From the NCBI RefSeq assembly GCF_963169125.1, contig NC_084796.1, forward strand, positions 91,558,888 to 91,622,887: a stretch of DNA of 64,000 nucleotides. The letters run 5' to 3'. Positions within the stretch are counted from its first letter, which is position 1. Each line of letters opens with the position of its first letter. The notes under the pieces are model-generated. The model searched no databases. It was not told where the DNA came from and was given only the letters and a program-made list of their open reading frames with translations. The stretch comes from Humulus lupulus. Lineage: Eukaryota > Streptophyta > Magnoliopsida > Rosales > Cannabaceae. Positions 8,678 through 19,722 of this stretch are shown here, in pieces. Both the position numbers and the translations under genes were made by a program.

Positions 8678-11443
8678 TTAGGAGGGAGGAGCATCCTCCT
8701 TCTCAGCATCCTCCTTGGCTCTCTCTGCCTCCTCCCGAGGAGAGTCCTCTGCGTCGAGCCGAGCTTGCCATTTGGCCACGAGTTCTGCCTCGAAAGAGCC
8801 TAGGAAGCTGGTATCGAAATCAACATTGCTGGTCCATATCCTATACATGGCCAGGTCGACCGCCCGATCCTTCTTCTCCTTAAACTCTGGAAGGAGATGA
8901 GCCTTTTCGCCCTCAATTATCTCGAAAGTGGCCGCTTTCTCCTCCTCAAGCTTGGCATTGATCCTCTCAAGCTCCACGAGCCAGGCATTCACCTTCTCGA
9001 GCTCGGCTGTCTTGGCCTTTATCTATTCATCTTCAGCCTCCATCTTTTCCTTTGAAGCCTTGAGCTCGTCAGTAAGCTTAAGTTGGAGATCCTTCGACTC
9101 TTGGGCATAGGACATGATCGAATGGACCTCATTGTTCAACTTATAATTAAGCTGAGCAGAGACATCAAGAGCCTGTCACACAAAGAAATCAAATTAGAAC
9201 ATACACTAAGCACAAGTATAACTAATAATAAGATGAGGGAAGTTAACGCAACAGTAAGCTCGATACTCTTGTCATAACGTGTATTGCAGTTCCGAGCATT
9301 GTTCAAAAACTGCCACTGAGTGGCATCAAAGCCACCAGAGCTCTGGCCCACTTGGGACAGAATGTCCGAGCCAAGTGTAGCCCCATGGGACCCGGCAGCA
9401 TTGTCAATTACATACTCATCGACGTGAGTAGAAATCGACAACATGCGTGTTGTGTTGGCCGAGGGATTTTTTGGGGGTAGGCCAAGTGTTGAGTGAACCA
9501 TGATTGGAGGAGGCTGGAGCTCGACCGTAGTGGACGCTTCGACCTGAGGAGTCTAATACACAACTGGGCTCGTAACAGTGGGAGCTGGTGGAGGAGGAGT
9601 CTTCTCAGTCCTCTTAAGGACCTTGGCAGGACGGTCTGACTTTTGCGAGCCCCTCAGGCGCTTACTGCTCTGGGTCCCCTCGCCACTGGCGAGCACGGTG
9701 TCGAGGTCGGAGTCCATAGCACCTGCACAATTACACTGCGTTATAAGATATTCCAAGACAAAAATTTAGTATGGTGCAGACAAGCAAGGAATAAAAGGAC
9801 AAGTAGAGAGAAACCTAACTAGAACTCTCCCCCGAGCTCGTGCTTGGCAACCACGCAATTCCCCCATCTTCAGAGGAGGCGGGGGGAGTACCTTCCCTAT
9901 ACGTGGAAGTCAACCTCGAAAGGTCTCTATAGTCATTTGTCCCGTATTGAACGACTATTCCATTCCATACCTCGTTCAGACTATACGTAGTGTCATACTT
10001 CCCGAGCGAACTATCGAACCTATGAACCCTCTCATCTACCCAGGACCAAACATAAAAATGGTCCCTATCATCCTTACACAAGACTAATCTGTCAGGCTTA
10101 TGTTTAAGTAGTCAGGGAGGCCATAAGTCCGAGCTAAGGATGACCATACCTCTGTCGCTCGAGCTCGAGGCCTCATCATTGGCCTCGTTCCCCGATTGCG
10201 GACTCCTGCTACGTCGAGCTGGGGATTGTGGCTTAGCACTTCGCCTCAGAGGATGGCTGCTAGTTGGGAGAGGCACGAACTCCCACTTGGTATATTTTTT
10301 GTTGGACCAGTTGAACGTGGACTGATCTTTCTCTAGGAGGCTACAAGCTTGAAGCCTATCTTCATGAAGAAGATAGGAAAGAGAGCACCTATCGTAGGGA
10401 AGTTGGAGCAAAGCCTCCTTATGCTCTTTCATCTCCTCGATGGGAGTGGGTCGACGGTAGTTGGCTGGAAAAATGAACATATTATGACTAGTACGAGCCT
10501 AAGAAAAAACTCGAGCACAAAAAGAAGAAATTTTTTATGTACATACGGATTCGCCTGAACGAGTACTATCTGGAAGGAGCCAGGCCTTCCGTCCAAAAGA
10601 AAGCCTTCTTGAAATCTGGGGGATGGTTGTGTAAATCATCAAAGATTTTCTTCTCCTTGGGATAGCTCAAAAGGTAATAGAAGTCGTCTCCTCCCCAAGC
10701 TCAGGAGGGATTGCTTTTCAAACAAAAGAGATACAGAATCTCCTTTGGTTAAGGTCCTTCCCACTTTAGCTCATGGTAAAGCGACCTCAGGGCAGACAAA
10801 ACCCTGTATGAATTGCTGTTGACCTGGAAAGGGGTGATCCCAATGAAGTCCAAGAAATTCTTGAAAAAGGACTTTAAAGGAAGTAAAGCCCTTGTCCTCA
10901 TGTGTTCCTGGCTCCAGGTCGCGTACTTCAACTTCTTGTCGGGATTCCCATCTCCCAAGGCACGGCAACTTTGCTCGTGGGAGGTGGGAGGTCCGAGCTT
11001 GACACCTTAGCGAGCTCGATAGTCTAATATTGTGAAGGGCCAAGATGTCGAAGATCTTCCCTAATGAAGAATTCTCTCTTCGAGGTGGGAATTGAGGTTG
11101 ACTGCGAGGTAGAAGGGGGGTTTGATGGTTCTCCCATCAACGAAAATTGAAGGTCCCCCGACTTGAAGGCGATTGTCACTCTAAGAGTGGGATCAATGGG
11201 AATTGGTCTAGGCTCGGAGTCTGGATCTGGGTATATGGCGACCCTAAGTCTCTTCCTTTTCCCCTCCTCGACCTCGTCGATTTGACGTCGAAAGTGATCT
11301 CGGGTATCTTCTTGCTGACGCCTTAGTTGGTGCTCCCGAATCAGACACTGGTTCTGGATGAAAGGTGACTCTGGGATCAGAGCCTTCGGTGAGTAAGGAA
11401 TTATGAGCTTTGACCCCCACCGCTTTCTTGAGTTCTGTGACAT
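8678..11443 (-). pseudogene. antisense extra ORF (Transposase_28 / 'putative gypsy' type)
   Basis: Seven minus-strand open segments follow each other: 11443-11024, 10958-10749, 10698-10570 (with one stop), 10480-10112, 10081-9815, 9756-9553, 9501-9136 and 8992-8678. The second carries FFKNFLDFIGITPFQVNSNS and LSALRSLY, and the third a FYYLLSYPKE and PPDFKKAFFWTEGLAP block. Both resemble the conserved core of the plant Transposase_28 family, often annotated as putative gypsy-type transposon. The last segment is a charged coiled-coil-like stretch rich in Glu, Lys and Ala. Introns probably separate some segments, while others are split by stops. The function is unknown. Extra antisense ORFs between integrase and 3' LTR are known in Tat elements, which fits this position. 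Confidence 0.6.
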
Positions 11444-12148
11444 CTAGTAAGAGAGAAAAAGGGTGAGGGCCAGGCGAACAAGAATTAAGAATGAAAATTA
11501 GGATGATCTAAGCTCGAATGATCGAGGCTACCAGGAAAACTCGGTCCAAAGGACGAGGCCATTCTTGGAGCGTGTATTCCACGAAAAGAAAGGAAGGTGG
11601 ATTTATTTTTGAAGATCCCAATATTTCAGGGAAAAAAGTTGGCGGTTACTCCAAAAGTGATATTTTTGGGAAACGTGCAATTTATAAAACCCTAATTTTG
11701 TACCCAATATCTTGGTGTACAAGATATGTCATCCGAAATTCATAAACTCAGTAGAAGAACCATATTTGGGTCTTTTACACAGAATCTGGGTTTGGAACCC
11801 GTGATATCAAAACATCAGACTAATATTTATCCGCTGAAAGATTCTAGTGTGCAAAACCAGTAAGTGAACCAATAGTGCAATAATATAAATGTGCATGAAA
11901 ACAATGCATATACATGGGCATACGAAGCTATGAACAGAGACTTACACAATGTAGTCAGCGAAAACAGAGAGGTTGATGACCGAATAAGTGGCTGCAAAGA
12001 TGATCTCACGAAATCAAAGAGGCCAACGTTGCTTTGTCTTCTCGGCTTGGAGAACATGCAAGTCCTGGGCGAAGAAGTTTCTGGTTTTTTATTCTTTTTT
12101 CTCTATGAAAGCTTGAACGTGAAAGTAAAGTGGGGAAGATGAATGGGG

Positions 12149-12162
12149 ATATATTTATAAAC
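12149..12162 (-). promoter_or_regulatory. candidate TATA box of the antisense ORF
   Basis: On the minus strand the sequence reads GTTTATAAATATATCC, a good TATA box about 700 bp upstream of the first ATG (11443) of the antisense ORF. The intervening leader contains a possible donor (GTAAGTC near 11946), so a 5' UTR intron is plausible. This is inference from position and motif. Confidence 0.4.
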
Positions 12163-12417
12163 ACCTGGGAATGTTAAAAGCAAAACTAATCTGGGCCATT
12201 GGCTAGATTTCATATCCGATCCTATGGTCAGGGACCAATGAAATGATAGTACCATAATGTTGGCAGCCGAACGAACGTGGGCAGGGATCCAAGGCACTAA
12301 AGTGCTTTGATTGGTCAATGCCAGGCTGATGCGTGTCCACACTCGAGTGTTTTTTATGGTACAATTTCGAAGAGGAGCAGTTCAAAAGTTTCATTCTCAT
12401 AGGATTCAAACTGATAC

Positions 12418-12433
12418 TTTTGAGGGGGCAAAA
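12418..12433 (+). other. polypurine tract of the Tat element
   Basis: TTTTGAGGGGGCAAAA immediately precedes the LTR start TGTTGCACCC. The position and purine content fit the primer for plus-strand DNA synthesis. Confidence 0.75.
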
Positions 12434-13246
12434 TGTTGCACCCAGATTTCGAGATAAGAGGTTATGACCTCAAAAACTGGGCTTGTCAAGTGTGAGCTCG
12501 AAACGTATGAAAACATCTACTGGTCCAGCCGTATGATCTCTAAAGTAAAAAAACGACCTCAAAGATGAGTAACCTCGGGATACTTTATGAGTTCAAAATG
12601 GCACGACACTTCAATTCATCTGTTACCAATTGTCCTTAGATAAAACAGTCCAAGTTTGGGAAGTGCAAGCTCGGGTGTGATAGCTTCGACAATGTCTATC
12701 TCTGAGCATATCCTAAAGTCGAGTGACAAGTTTGTAACAGTTCCATAAGTCTTGACAGTCACAATGCTGATTGCTGATCTCGAAGAACTGATGATTCACT
12801 TGGGATAGCCCGTTACGCGTGAACATATTTATTGTTGTGTAATCCCAATATTTAAGGGATACCATTTAGTTTGTTATCTGTTCCCGCTTCTTATGGGACG
12901 TTTCCAAGTATAGAGGAGATATTACATTTAATGTCATTATTTGAATTGATATACAGAATATCTTCCTGAAATATGTGGGAATGTACTCTCTATGCTTCCC
13001 TATAAATAGAGGAGGAATGACCACTTGTAGGATCGATTTCTGATTTCTTGAGAGAAAGTTCTTGGTAATTCATCTCTGAAGAATTTCCAGAAAACTCTAA
13101 GTCTTAATAACATAGACTTGTGGACTAGGTAGAATAAACTGCTGAACCACGTAAAATCTTCTTGTTTCTCTTCATCATCCATTCACTTCATAGTTTACAT
13201 TGTTTAATTGCTCTACGATTTAAGTTCACGAAAAACGGAGTCAACA
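12434..13246 (+). repeat. 3' LTR of the Tat element (813 bp)
   Basis: It starts TGTTGCACCCAG directly after the polypurine tract and ends GTCAACA, giving TGTTG/CAACA terminal inverted repeats. A TATA box (CTATAAATAG) lies at about 13000-13009, close to the 3' end. No second copy of this LTR is in the window. The right flank starts ATGTA; the matching target duplication cannot be seen because the 5' end is lost. Confidence 0.8.
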
Positions 13247-13443
13247 ATGTAGACCTTCATGATATGCACATCAAGACTGGGAAGACTTGATACATCACAT
13301 GGTAAGTTTTTGTTTCTTTTTTCAGTTAGTTGTTACGATATTGATGTTTTACGCTTTTCTACTGCTGTGTACACAAATTTTGTATGGCTAGACTTAAGTT
13401 TTATGCTTAGAGAGGAAAACTTCTAGGAGACTTGGTGGGTATG
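13247..13443. other. short unassigned spacer
   Basis: About 200 bp between the Tat 3' LTR and a minus-strand gypsy LTR. It has no reading frame or repeat I recognise. Confidence 0.4.
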
Positions 13444-16400
13444 TGTAATGTTCTACTAATCCAGGATCATTACACTGTGTTTTTAAAATAGTGGTTAACT
13501 CGATAAGCAAGTCATTTGGACTCAAAAGTGTAATTAAAATTAAACAATGGCTTAGGTTGTAAAAATTTTGGTCAACAAAATTAAACTTTTCTTTAAAAGG
13601 TTTGAATATATACATGGGATCCCAAAAGTTTATAAAAAAAAGATAGTTATAGTAAACATTACAAAAATAGCCGACCTAAGTAGCAAAACTGAACTAATCT
13701 TATTAGTTCCTCAAAATAACTTGACCGCGATGGCCAAGCTGACCAAATATGTAGACGCTTCTGTTGGGAAAACTTATTCGGGACCTTTTTTATTTTCATG
13801 TATATCATATATTAAACATATTAATATAAGAAAACCTAGAACATGTTTCTAAAATTGAATTCGTACAGAGATAATGGTAAGAACACTTAAATTATTGTGG
13901 TGCGGAATGATTGAGTCTTTCCTTCAGTTTCTATAACCCTTGTATCCTTTCTGTCACAGGGTATCACAAAGAAACTGAACCGTTCTTCAATTTTATTCAT
14001 AGCCTTCCAGTGTACCTTAGGATAACCTAGATTAGAGTGGGAAATTCTCAACACATGAGATAGATACAAAGAGAAGAAGAATAGAAGAGACCATTGAGGA
14101 TTAGAAAAGGACTTATGCTATACAGAAAATCTAAAACCTAGAGCATCAAGAATAGATCTTCTGATCTTCTCAAACATGTATTTTCAACTTTCACTTAACA
14201 TTCCTTTTATCGACACAATTATGTAATTTATTTTAATCAAAAAATGAATAAAATAATAGATAATATCAACCATTAGGATGAAATTCTCATGGGCTTTACA
14301 CCCTTGAAATTTCCTATTTTATTATAAGCCCGTTGGACTTCAAATCAAGATCTGTATTATTTTCTATTGATTTAATTATTTAAATCCTTAATCAAATTAA
14401 TTATTTATAATTTGAACCTTGATTTAAAATTATTTATTAATTTAGACACCAATTTGTCTTAAATAATAAATTTGCCCTAATTATCTCTTTTCCTCTCTAA
14501 ATTGTAAAACTCTGTGAAACTATCCAAAATTGACCAGATCAACTTTGATAATTCTAATTGATAATTAAATCAATTAACTGATAATATCTAGATGATTTTA
14601 TCCAAGTTATAGTGGAAACCATTGACCTGTGAAATCAAGCTCCAATAAGTTATCATAAATTTACTAACTTATTAATTCCTTGTGACTCCACTAAAGACTC
14701 AGAATTGCAGTCTTGAATTCATAGAATGCTCTATAACCAATATAGATACTTATCCATTGTTACAACCATATTTGTTACTCAATCCTCTATAGACGGTCTA
14801 CAATGAGATGGGACTAAAATATCGTTTTACCCCTCATAGTATTTTATGCTTAAAACACTTAGTTCCGTGTAAATGATATTTCAGTAAACTATTATTAATT
14901 ACTGAAATGAGATCTCTATCATTTAGCACCTTGAACCAAACTAAAAGGAAACCATCATTTTACTTCTTCATTAGAATCTATAGATGTTCATATCTATGAT
15001 TAACACTCGAACATAATTATACTATAGAGTTCCCAAGATGTAAGTATGGGCTAGTCCGTAGGGTAAGCTAGTAACAAACTTGTCAAAGAACTCAAATAAT
15101 ACAATCGGTTAGAATACTAACCACTCATAATTGAGATTGAATCGACATATGGTCAACTATATGATATGACTACAATAGATAATAACAGTATGTTTACTTA
15201 TCTTATCTACTGTCAATATCGGTCTAGTACGATGTAACAAATACATCTAATCTTATCTACTTTGCTAATGTTCTGGAAAGAACATAACACTACAATGTGC
15301 AAGTAGATCATAACGTAGATTGGCAAGTCAGTGTAAATCCTGTGCACTGACTAATCATAGGACTAGCTTATTTTTTAACATATAATCATATTTATATTCC
15401 ACAGTGATTACGTCACAATAAGTATGATTAGCTATATCCTCGAGATCTAATAGAAGTTTATATTATACAAATAATCATGAAAATAAAACATGCGAGCAAA
15501 GTGATTGACCAAGTCAAAATATTAATTTATATTCTTTTATTGATAATAAATGAGATTACAAAGAAATTTGGTTTTAATTAGGCCATAAAACCCCAACAGC
15601 TTCTCCAAAGCCCTCCAACTCATGTCTTGTCCAACTCTAGATTTCCCTTACCTGCACCATGGAGCACCCATGAGCCAAGGCCCAGCAAGGGAAACCCACA
15701 TGGCATAATAATAATCCAATTATTTACAAGCGATAACCACATGCTTCACAGATACAAAGTGCATTTATTCCAATCATAAAAAGCGTAAGAATGTTTACAG
15801 TTCACAACTATATTTATTTCAACAACAAGAATCATTTACACAACCCAGGAGAAACTGCCTTGCCAAACGACCCAACCGAGCGAGTTGCGTACTACGATGC
15901 CAAGCCTTTGATCCATATCGGGCGAGTGGGGACTGGACCCTCAAAATGAACTTGCCTTCATGACCAATATAAGGAACAATGGCCGACTGGCCTATGCTCT
16001 ACACGATGATTGAATGTCAATTGCATATGCTAGTTTTCTTACCTCAAGTCCCATGCGGAAGAGGGAATGACCCTAAATACAGACGCTGTCCCGAGCCTCG
16101 CGGAACCCTATTCACATCATAAGTATACACTTATTAGGAATTAAATATAGATCATGAGTTCCAATCCAAAACCTAATTCTTGGAATCACAACTCCCAGCT
16201 AACGGGGTATAAAAGTTTCCCCCGAGCACCCTAGTGGGCTCCCAAAATAGACCCTCAAACTGCAAGCTCTGTTCCAAAAATTTAGAAAACAATATTTCAG
16301 GGTACCTGGTGTGGTCATACCTGCCCCTTGTGCAGTGGCGCCCGCAGAAAATGGGGGCTTTCTGAGACACTGGCGCGGTAGCACCCTATCCTAGCGCGGT

Positions 16401-17691
16401 CGCGCTAGTAGCTTAGAAACCCCAAATGAACTTCAAAATTTCTTAATTTATGCGTCACTAGCGCGGTTGCGCTACACCCTAGAGCGGTCCTGCTAGGTCT
16501 CTAAAAACCCAAAACTAGCCATGAAATTATAGTGTTCATCCTAAAATCATCTATTGCAATTTTACCTACAAACTACGACCGAAAATTCTGGTCGAATGAG
16601 TTTTCAAGCAAATTTCAAGTACCAAATTAACTACAAACCAATATTACAACTCCAAAATAATATCAAAACATCATCAAGACATCAAAAACACCAAAACACC
16701 AGAATTTGTCATTGTTGAGTTTCAAACTCAACTTAAACCCCAAAATTCGAAAATTACATCTAATTTCACACAAATGAACTTCTAAACAAGTAAAAAAAAT
16801 TTCCAATAATAAAAAATTCAAGCTAAACTTTCCAAAATCACACGAAACTTAACATTCAAAATCAAAACCTAAAAAATTCTAGAGCACCCAAAGAAAAGAA
16901 GAATAACCAAAGAAATTTACCTATGTGTAAGTCGAATTTTCTACCAAAAGATGATCCCCTAGTATTAGCTAAACCCAAATTCAATACTCAATTCCTTCCA
17001 AAATCCCCAAGAATTTCCAAAAGGTAGCTACTTGTTTCCAATGCTTTTCGCTTGTATTTTGTGCTTCAAGATAACTCCCAAAACAAAGAAGCAAAACTCT
17101 GAAGCGTGCAATAATAGGTTGCCAACACTTAACCACATTTGCCTATTTCCATTGTTAAAGACCACTTTACCCTTATTCTCACCTATCCTCAAGATTAATC
17201 CTCAAGGGTACTTTGGTCATTCTACATTAAATTCCTCACTAAACTAAAAGTTATACTTATAATTCCCAATTAACCCACTAATCTTCCTAACACAAATATT
17301 TTATTCAAAATATTTCATAACCCAAACATTTTCCCATATATACGCAAATTTACCAAAATACCCCTTGGCTCACCCAGAGCCGGGTATAAATCCCTGTTGT
17401 GACTTTTCTTCTATATTGTTGAATAGGATCATCTCATGCCATATATCACAAATATATCCACATAATAATGTGGTCTCAAGCACATAGCACGTAAAATTAC
17501 AATTTTTCCCTCAGCAGGTCAAAATTATGAAAATGCCTCTTTTTAACAAAAACGAGTCTTTAAGCATATTTAATACACATAATCATGCATACTAAATTAT
17601 ATATCAATATAATCCACATATTTTCTCCACGTGCCCTCTCGGCGTGCTAATCCAAGCCCTAAATGTTATTAGGAGTTTTTGGGACGTTACA
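13444..17691 (-). repeat. 3' LTR of a minus-strand gypsy element (family B), split by a solo LTR
   Basis: Read on the minus strand it starts TGTAACGTCCC at 17691 and ends ATTACA at 13444. It contains the family-B marks: the reverse complements of TGGGATCCCA at 13615-13624, of TTGCTGGGC at about 15680-15689 and of GTGCAGGTAAG nearby. The LTR is interrupted at 13762-15598 by a copia-type solo LTR with an exact target duplication. Without it the LTR is about 2.4 kb. It is a 3' LTR because purine-rich sequence and the integrase C-terminus of the same strand follow at 17692. Confidence 0.75.
13762..15598. mobile_element. copia-type solo LTR nested in the gypsy LTR (1837 bp)
   Basis: It starts TGTTGGG and ends CCCAACA, a perfect 7-bp terminal inverted repeat, and is flanked by the exact 5-bp duplication GCTTC at 13757-13761 and 15599-15603. 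Removing it rejoins the two halves of the surrounding gypsy LTR. There is no internal coding sequence. The copia assignment rests on the TGTTGGG-type ends only; the orientation is not determined. Confidence 0.8.
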
Positions 17692-18374
17692 AATATCCCC
17701 TCCTTATAGAAATTTTTTCCTTAAAATTTATTGAACATCTCGTGATACCAGTTCCACACATCTGACTCCAACTTCAAAGTCACTTCCTCTACATTACTAT
17801 TTCTTTATAATAGTTTTTCTACTGTGAAAGTCTTATTCCGTAAAACTTTATCCATTCTATTCAGAATCTCCACCAGCTTATGTTCATAAATAACTCCTGT
17901 TGTGTAGTATTCAACACATCTTTCCTTACTGTCGATACCTGAAACTCCCTAGGGATCCTCTCCAGTGCAGGGGCAAGGCTAATCTATAGGTCACCTACCT
18001 AATTCATTCTAGGATCTCAAAGGTCCAATGAACCTAGGGCTTCATTTCCTTTTCTTTCAAATTTATTTTATCTCTTACATTTGTGAAACTCGGTGAAACA
18101 CAAAATCCCAAATCCTGGAACTCCACGTTCCTATATTTGGATCTGCGTAGTTTTTTTTTCCTTTTTATGAAGCGAGCATTCCTGCTCAAACATTTCTCAA
18201 TAACTTTATTGGTCCTCTCAACCTTTTTAGAATCAAGATACTTCATTTCTTTCATGTCATCCTTATTGTTGGGTCATCTACCTTCCTATCCAACAATATC
18301 TGATACAGAGCCACCCTGATTGTCGAGTGATAACCGCAATTGTAGGAAAAACTCGATCCAGGGAAGGTACTTAT
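17692..18374 (-). pseudogene. integrase C-terminus of the minus-strand gypsy element
   Basis: On the minus strand one can read SKYRNVEFQDLGFCVSPS followed by VHWTFEILE and RLALPL, which correspond to the gypsy integrase C-terminal segment (usually EFQVGDxVFLKVSP, then GPFEILERVG and YRLALPP). The open part is 18255-18034, with stops around it. The sequence next to the LTR (17692-17720) is purine-rich on the minus strand and acts as the polypurine tract. The integrase continues beyond an inserted element at 22115. Confidence 0.6.
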
Positions 18375-18509
18375 TGTAATATCCGCTTTAGCGTCTTATG
18401 GGTATTTTGGTAATTTGGCCTGTGAGGCAATTCAGCAATTTATGTTGATGCATATGTCATTTTTTTTTTATTTCATGATAATATGTGATTTATTTCCTAA
18501 TTACAATCA

Positions 18510-19722
18510 TAATGAATTGATCTCATAATTTGAAGGAAAGGAAAAATGATTTAAGCTTCACGGACTTTAAATTTTGATAGGATCTATAAAGATTTAAGAC
18601 TATCTTCAGGAATTGAAGAGAAGTTTGGATATCAATATCTAATTGGACAAAAAGACAATAAAGATATAGGGCGACTTGGACCATTATTATTGGACAAAAA
18701 GATAAGTGAAGGATAGACTCGCGTTCTAAGGAACACGATATGAATTCAATTTTAAACTGTATCGGATTGTAACGTATGTCTGAACAAGTTTTATGCTACT
18801 GTCGTAGCTAACAAGTGATAAATTTTGAGTAACACGTTAAGCAATGGGATAAAGAAACATAATACTTACTCATTCAATTGGACTTGTTGAAGCCAAGGAA
18901 TTCAAAAGGGTCAAAAGTAAATGACTACTTTTAATAGTTAATAGAAAAAGCAAAGTACTTGGATGAGAACATTTGAGATAATTGATTGACAGATTGAGAA
19001 CATGCAGCAAGTAATTCTATAAGTATCTCTAAAGAAAGCTATTATAAGGACTATTTGAAAGGCAAAATAAGATGGACATTATGAGCGTTAAGTGTTACTG
19101 AAGGGGATCAATTATTATCCAACGTTAGAGGGCACTTGGGATGGAATATGTGCAAATATGTATCTGATACGTTGCATGGTTGCATGATCAAGTTGTTAAG
19201 ATAATTGGGTTAAAGCGAATATACCTTTCAAGGCAATAAGGATACTAGACAAAGAGGAAAGTATGAAGTGTATATATAAATGTTATGAACACGAAGAAGC
19301 TATAGAGAAAGCTAAAGGATTAAGAATTTGAAATATGGCAACAGTTGCTGACACATGAAGTAGAACCATTATGTTTGGGTAACTACTAGAATGGACAAAA
19401 AAGTTGTACGAATATCAAGTGACTAATAAGGTTGAAATTAAGGAAGAAATAAGTGATACTGTCAACATAACCGTAGTGGAGGGTGGTGTTAACCCAATAA
19501 TGTATCTAGGTATATGTTTGTTATAATTGGACGTGGCTACAGTACTTACCAAAGATATATCGTGATGATCCTGAGTTGTGGGGATCTGTTATGATGGAAA
19601 GTCCTATGGAATTTTGAGGTGACAAGGAAAAGTTGATTTTTTAGATACTTTCAAGGATGAAAGAATCGTGACATGTTATGGCCTAAGAATTTGGAGGAAA
19701 TTGCTTTTTAGAGTGGGATAGT
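18510..19722 (+). pseudogene. degenerate 3' end of pol in the nested derivative
   Basis: There is no long open frame. Near the end, a YRDDPELWG-like stretch and a NLEEIAF-like stretch just before the second LTR look like the C-terminal tail of gypsy pol, but both are weak. The rest (18510-19400) I do not recognise. Confidence 0.3.

Larger units (their letters stand above)
975..13246 (+). mobile_element. decayed Tat-lineage Ty3/gypsy retrotransposon
   Basis: In order on the + strand there are a gag remnant, the C-terminal half of protease, reverse transcriptase, RNase H, a second archaeal-type RNase H, integrase, a long 3' region with tandem repeats and an antisense ORF, a polypurine tract and a 3' LTR. 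A second RNase H, a long 3' region and an extra antisense ORF are known traits of the Tat lineage. The 5' LTR and PBS are missing, replaced by the family-B LTR end at 940. Several in-frame stops, a foreign solo LTR in the protease and absence of the 5' LTR make it non-functional. The left limit is approximate. Confidence 0.8.

Noticed and set aside
13568..13852. Short plus-strand protein at the copia/gypsy LTR border
   Set aside because: The frame crosses the LTR junction and its target duplication at 13757-13763, so it is a chance open frame.
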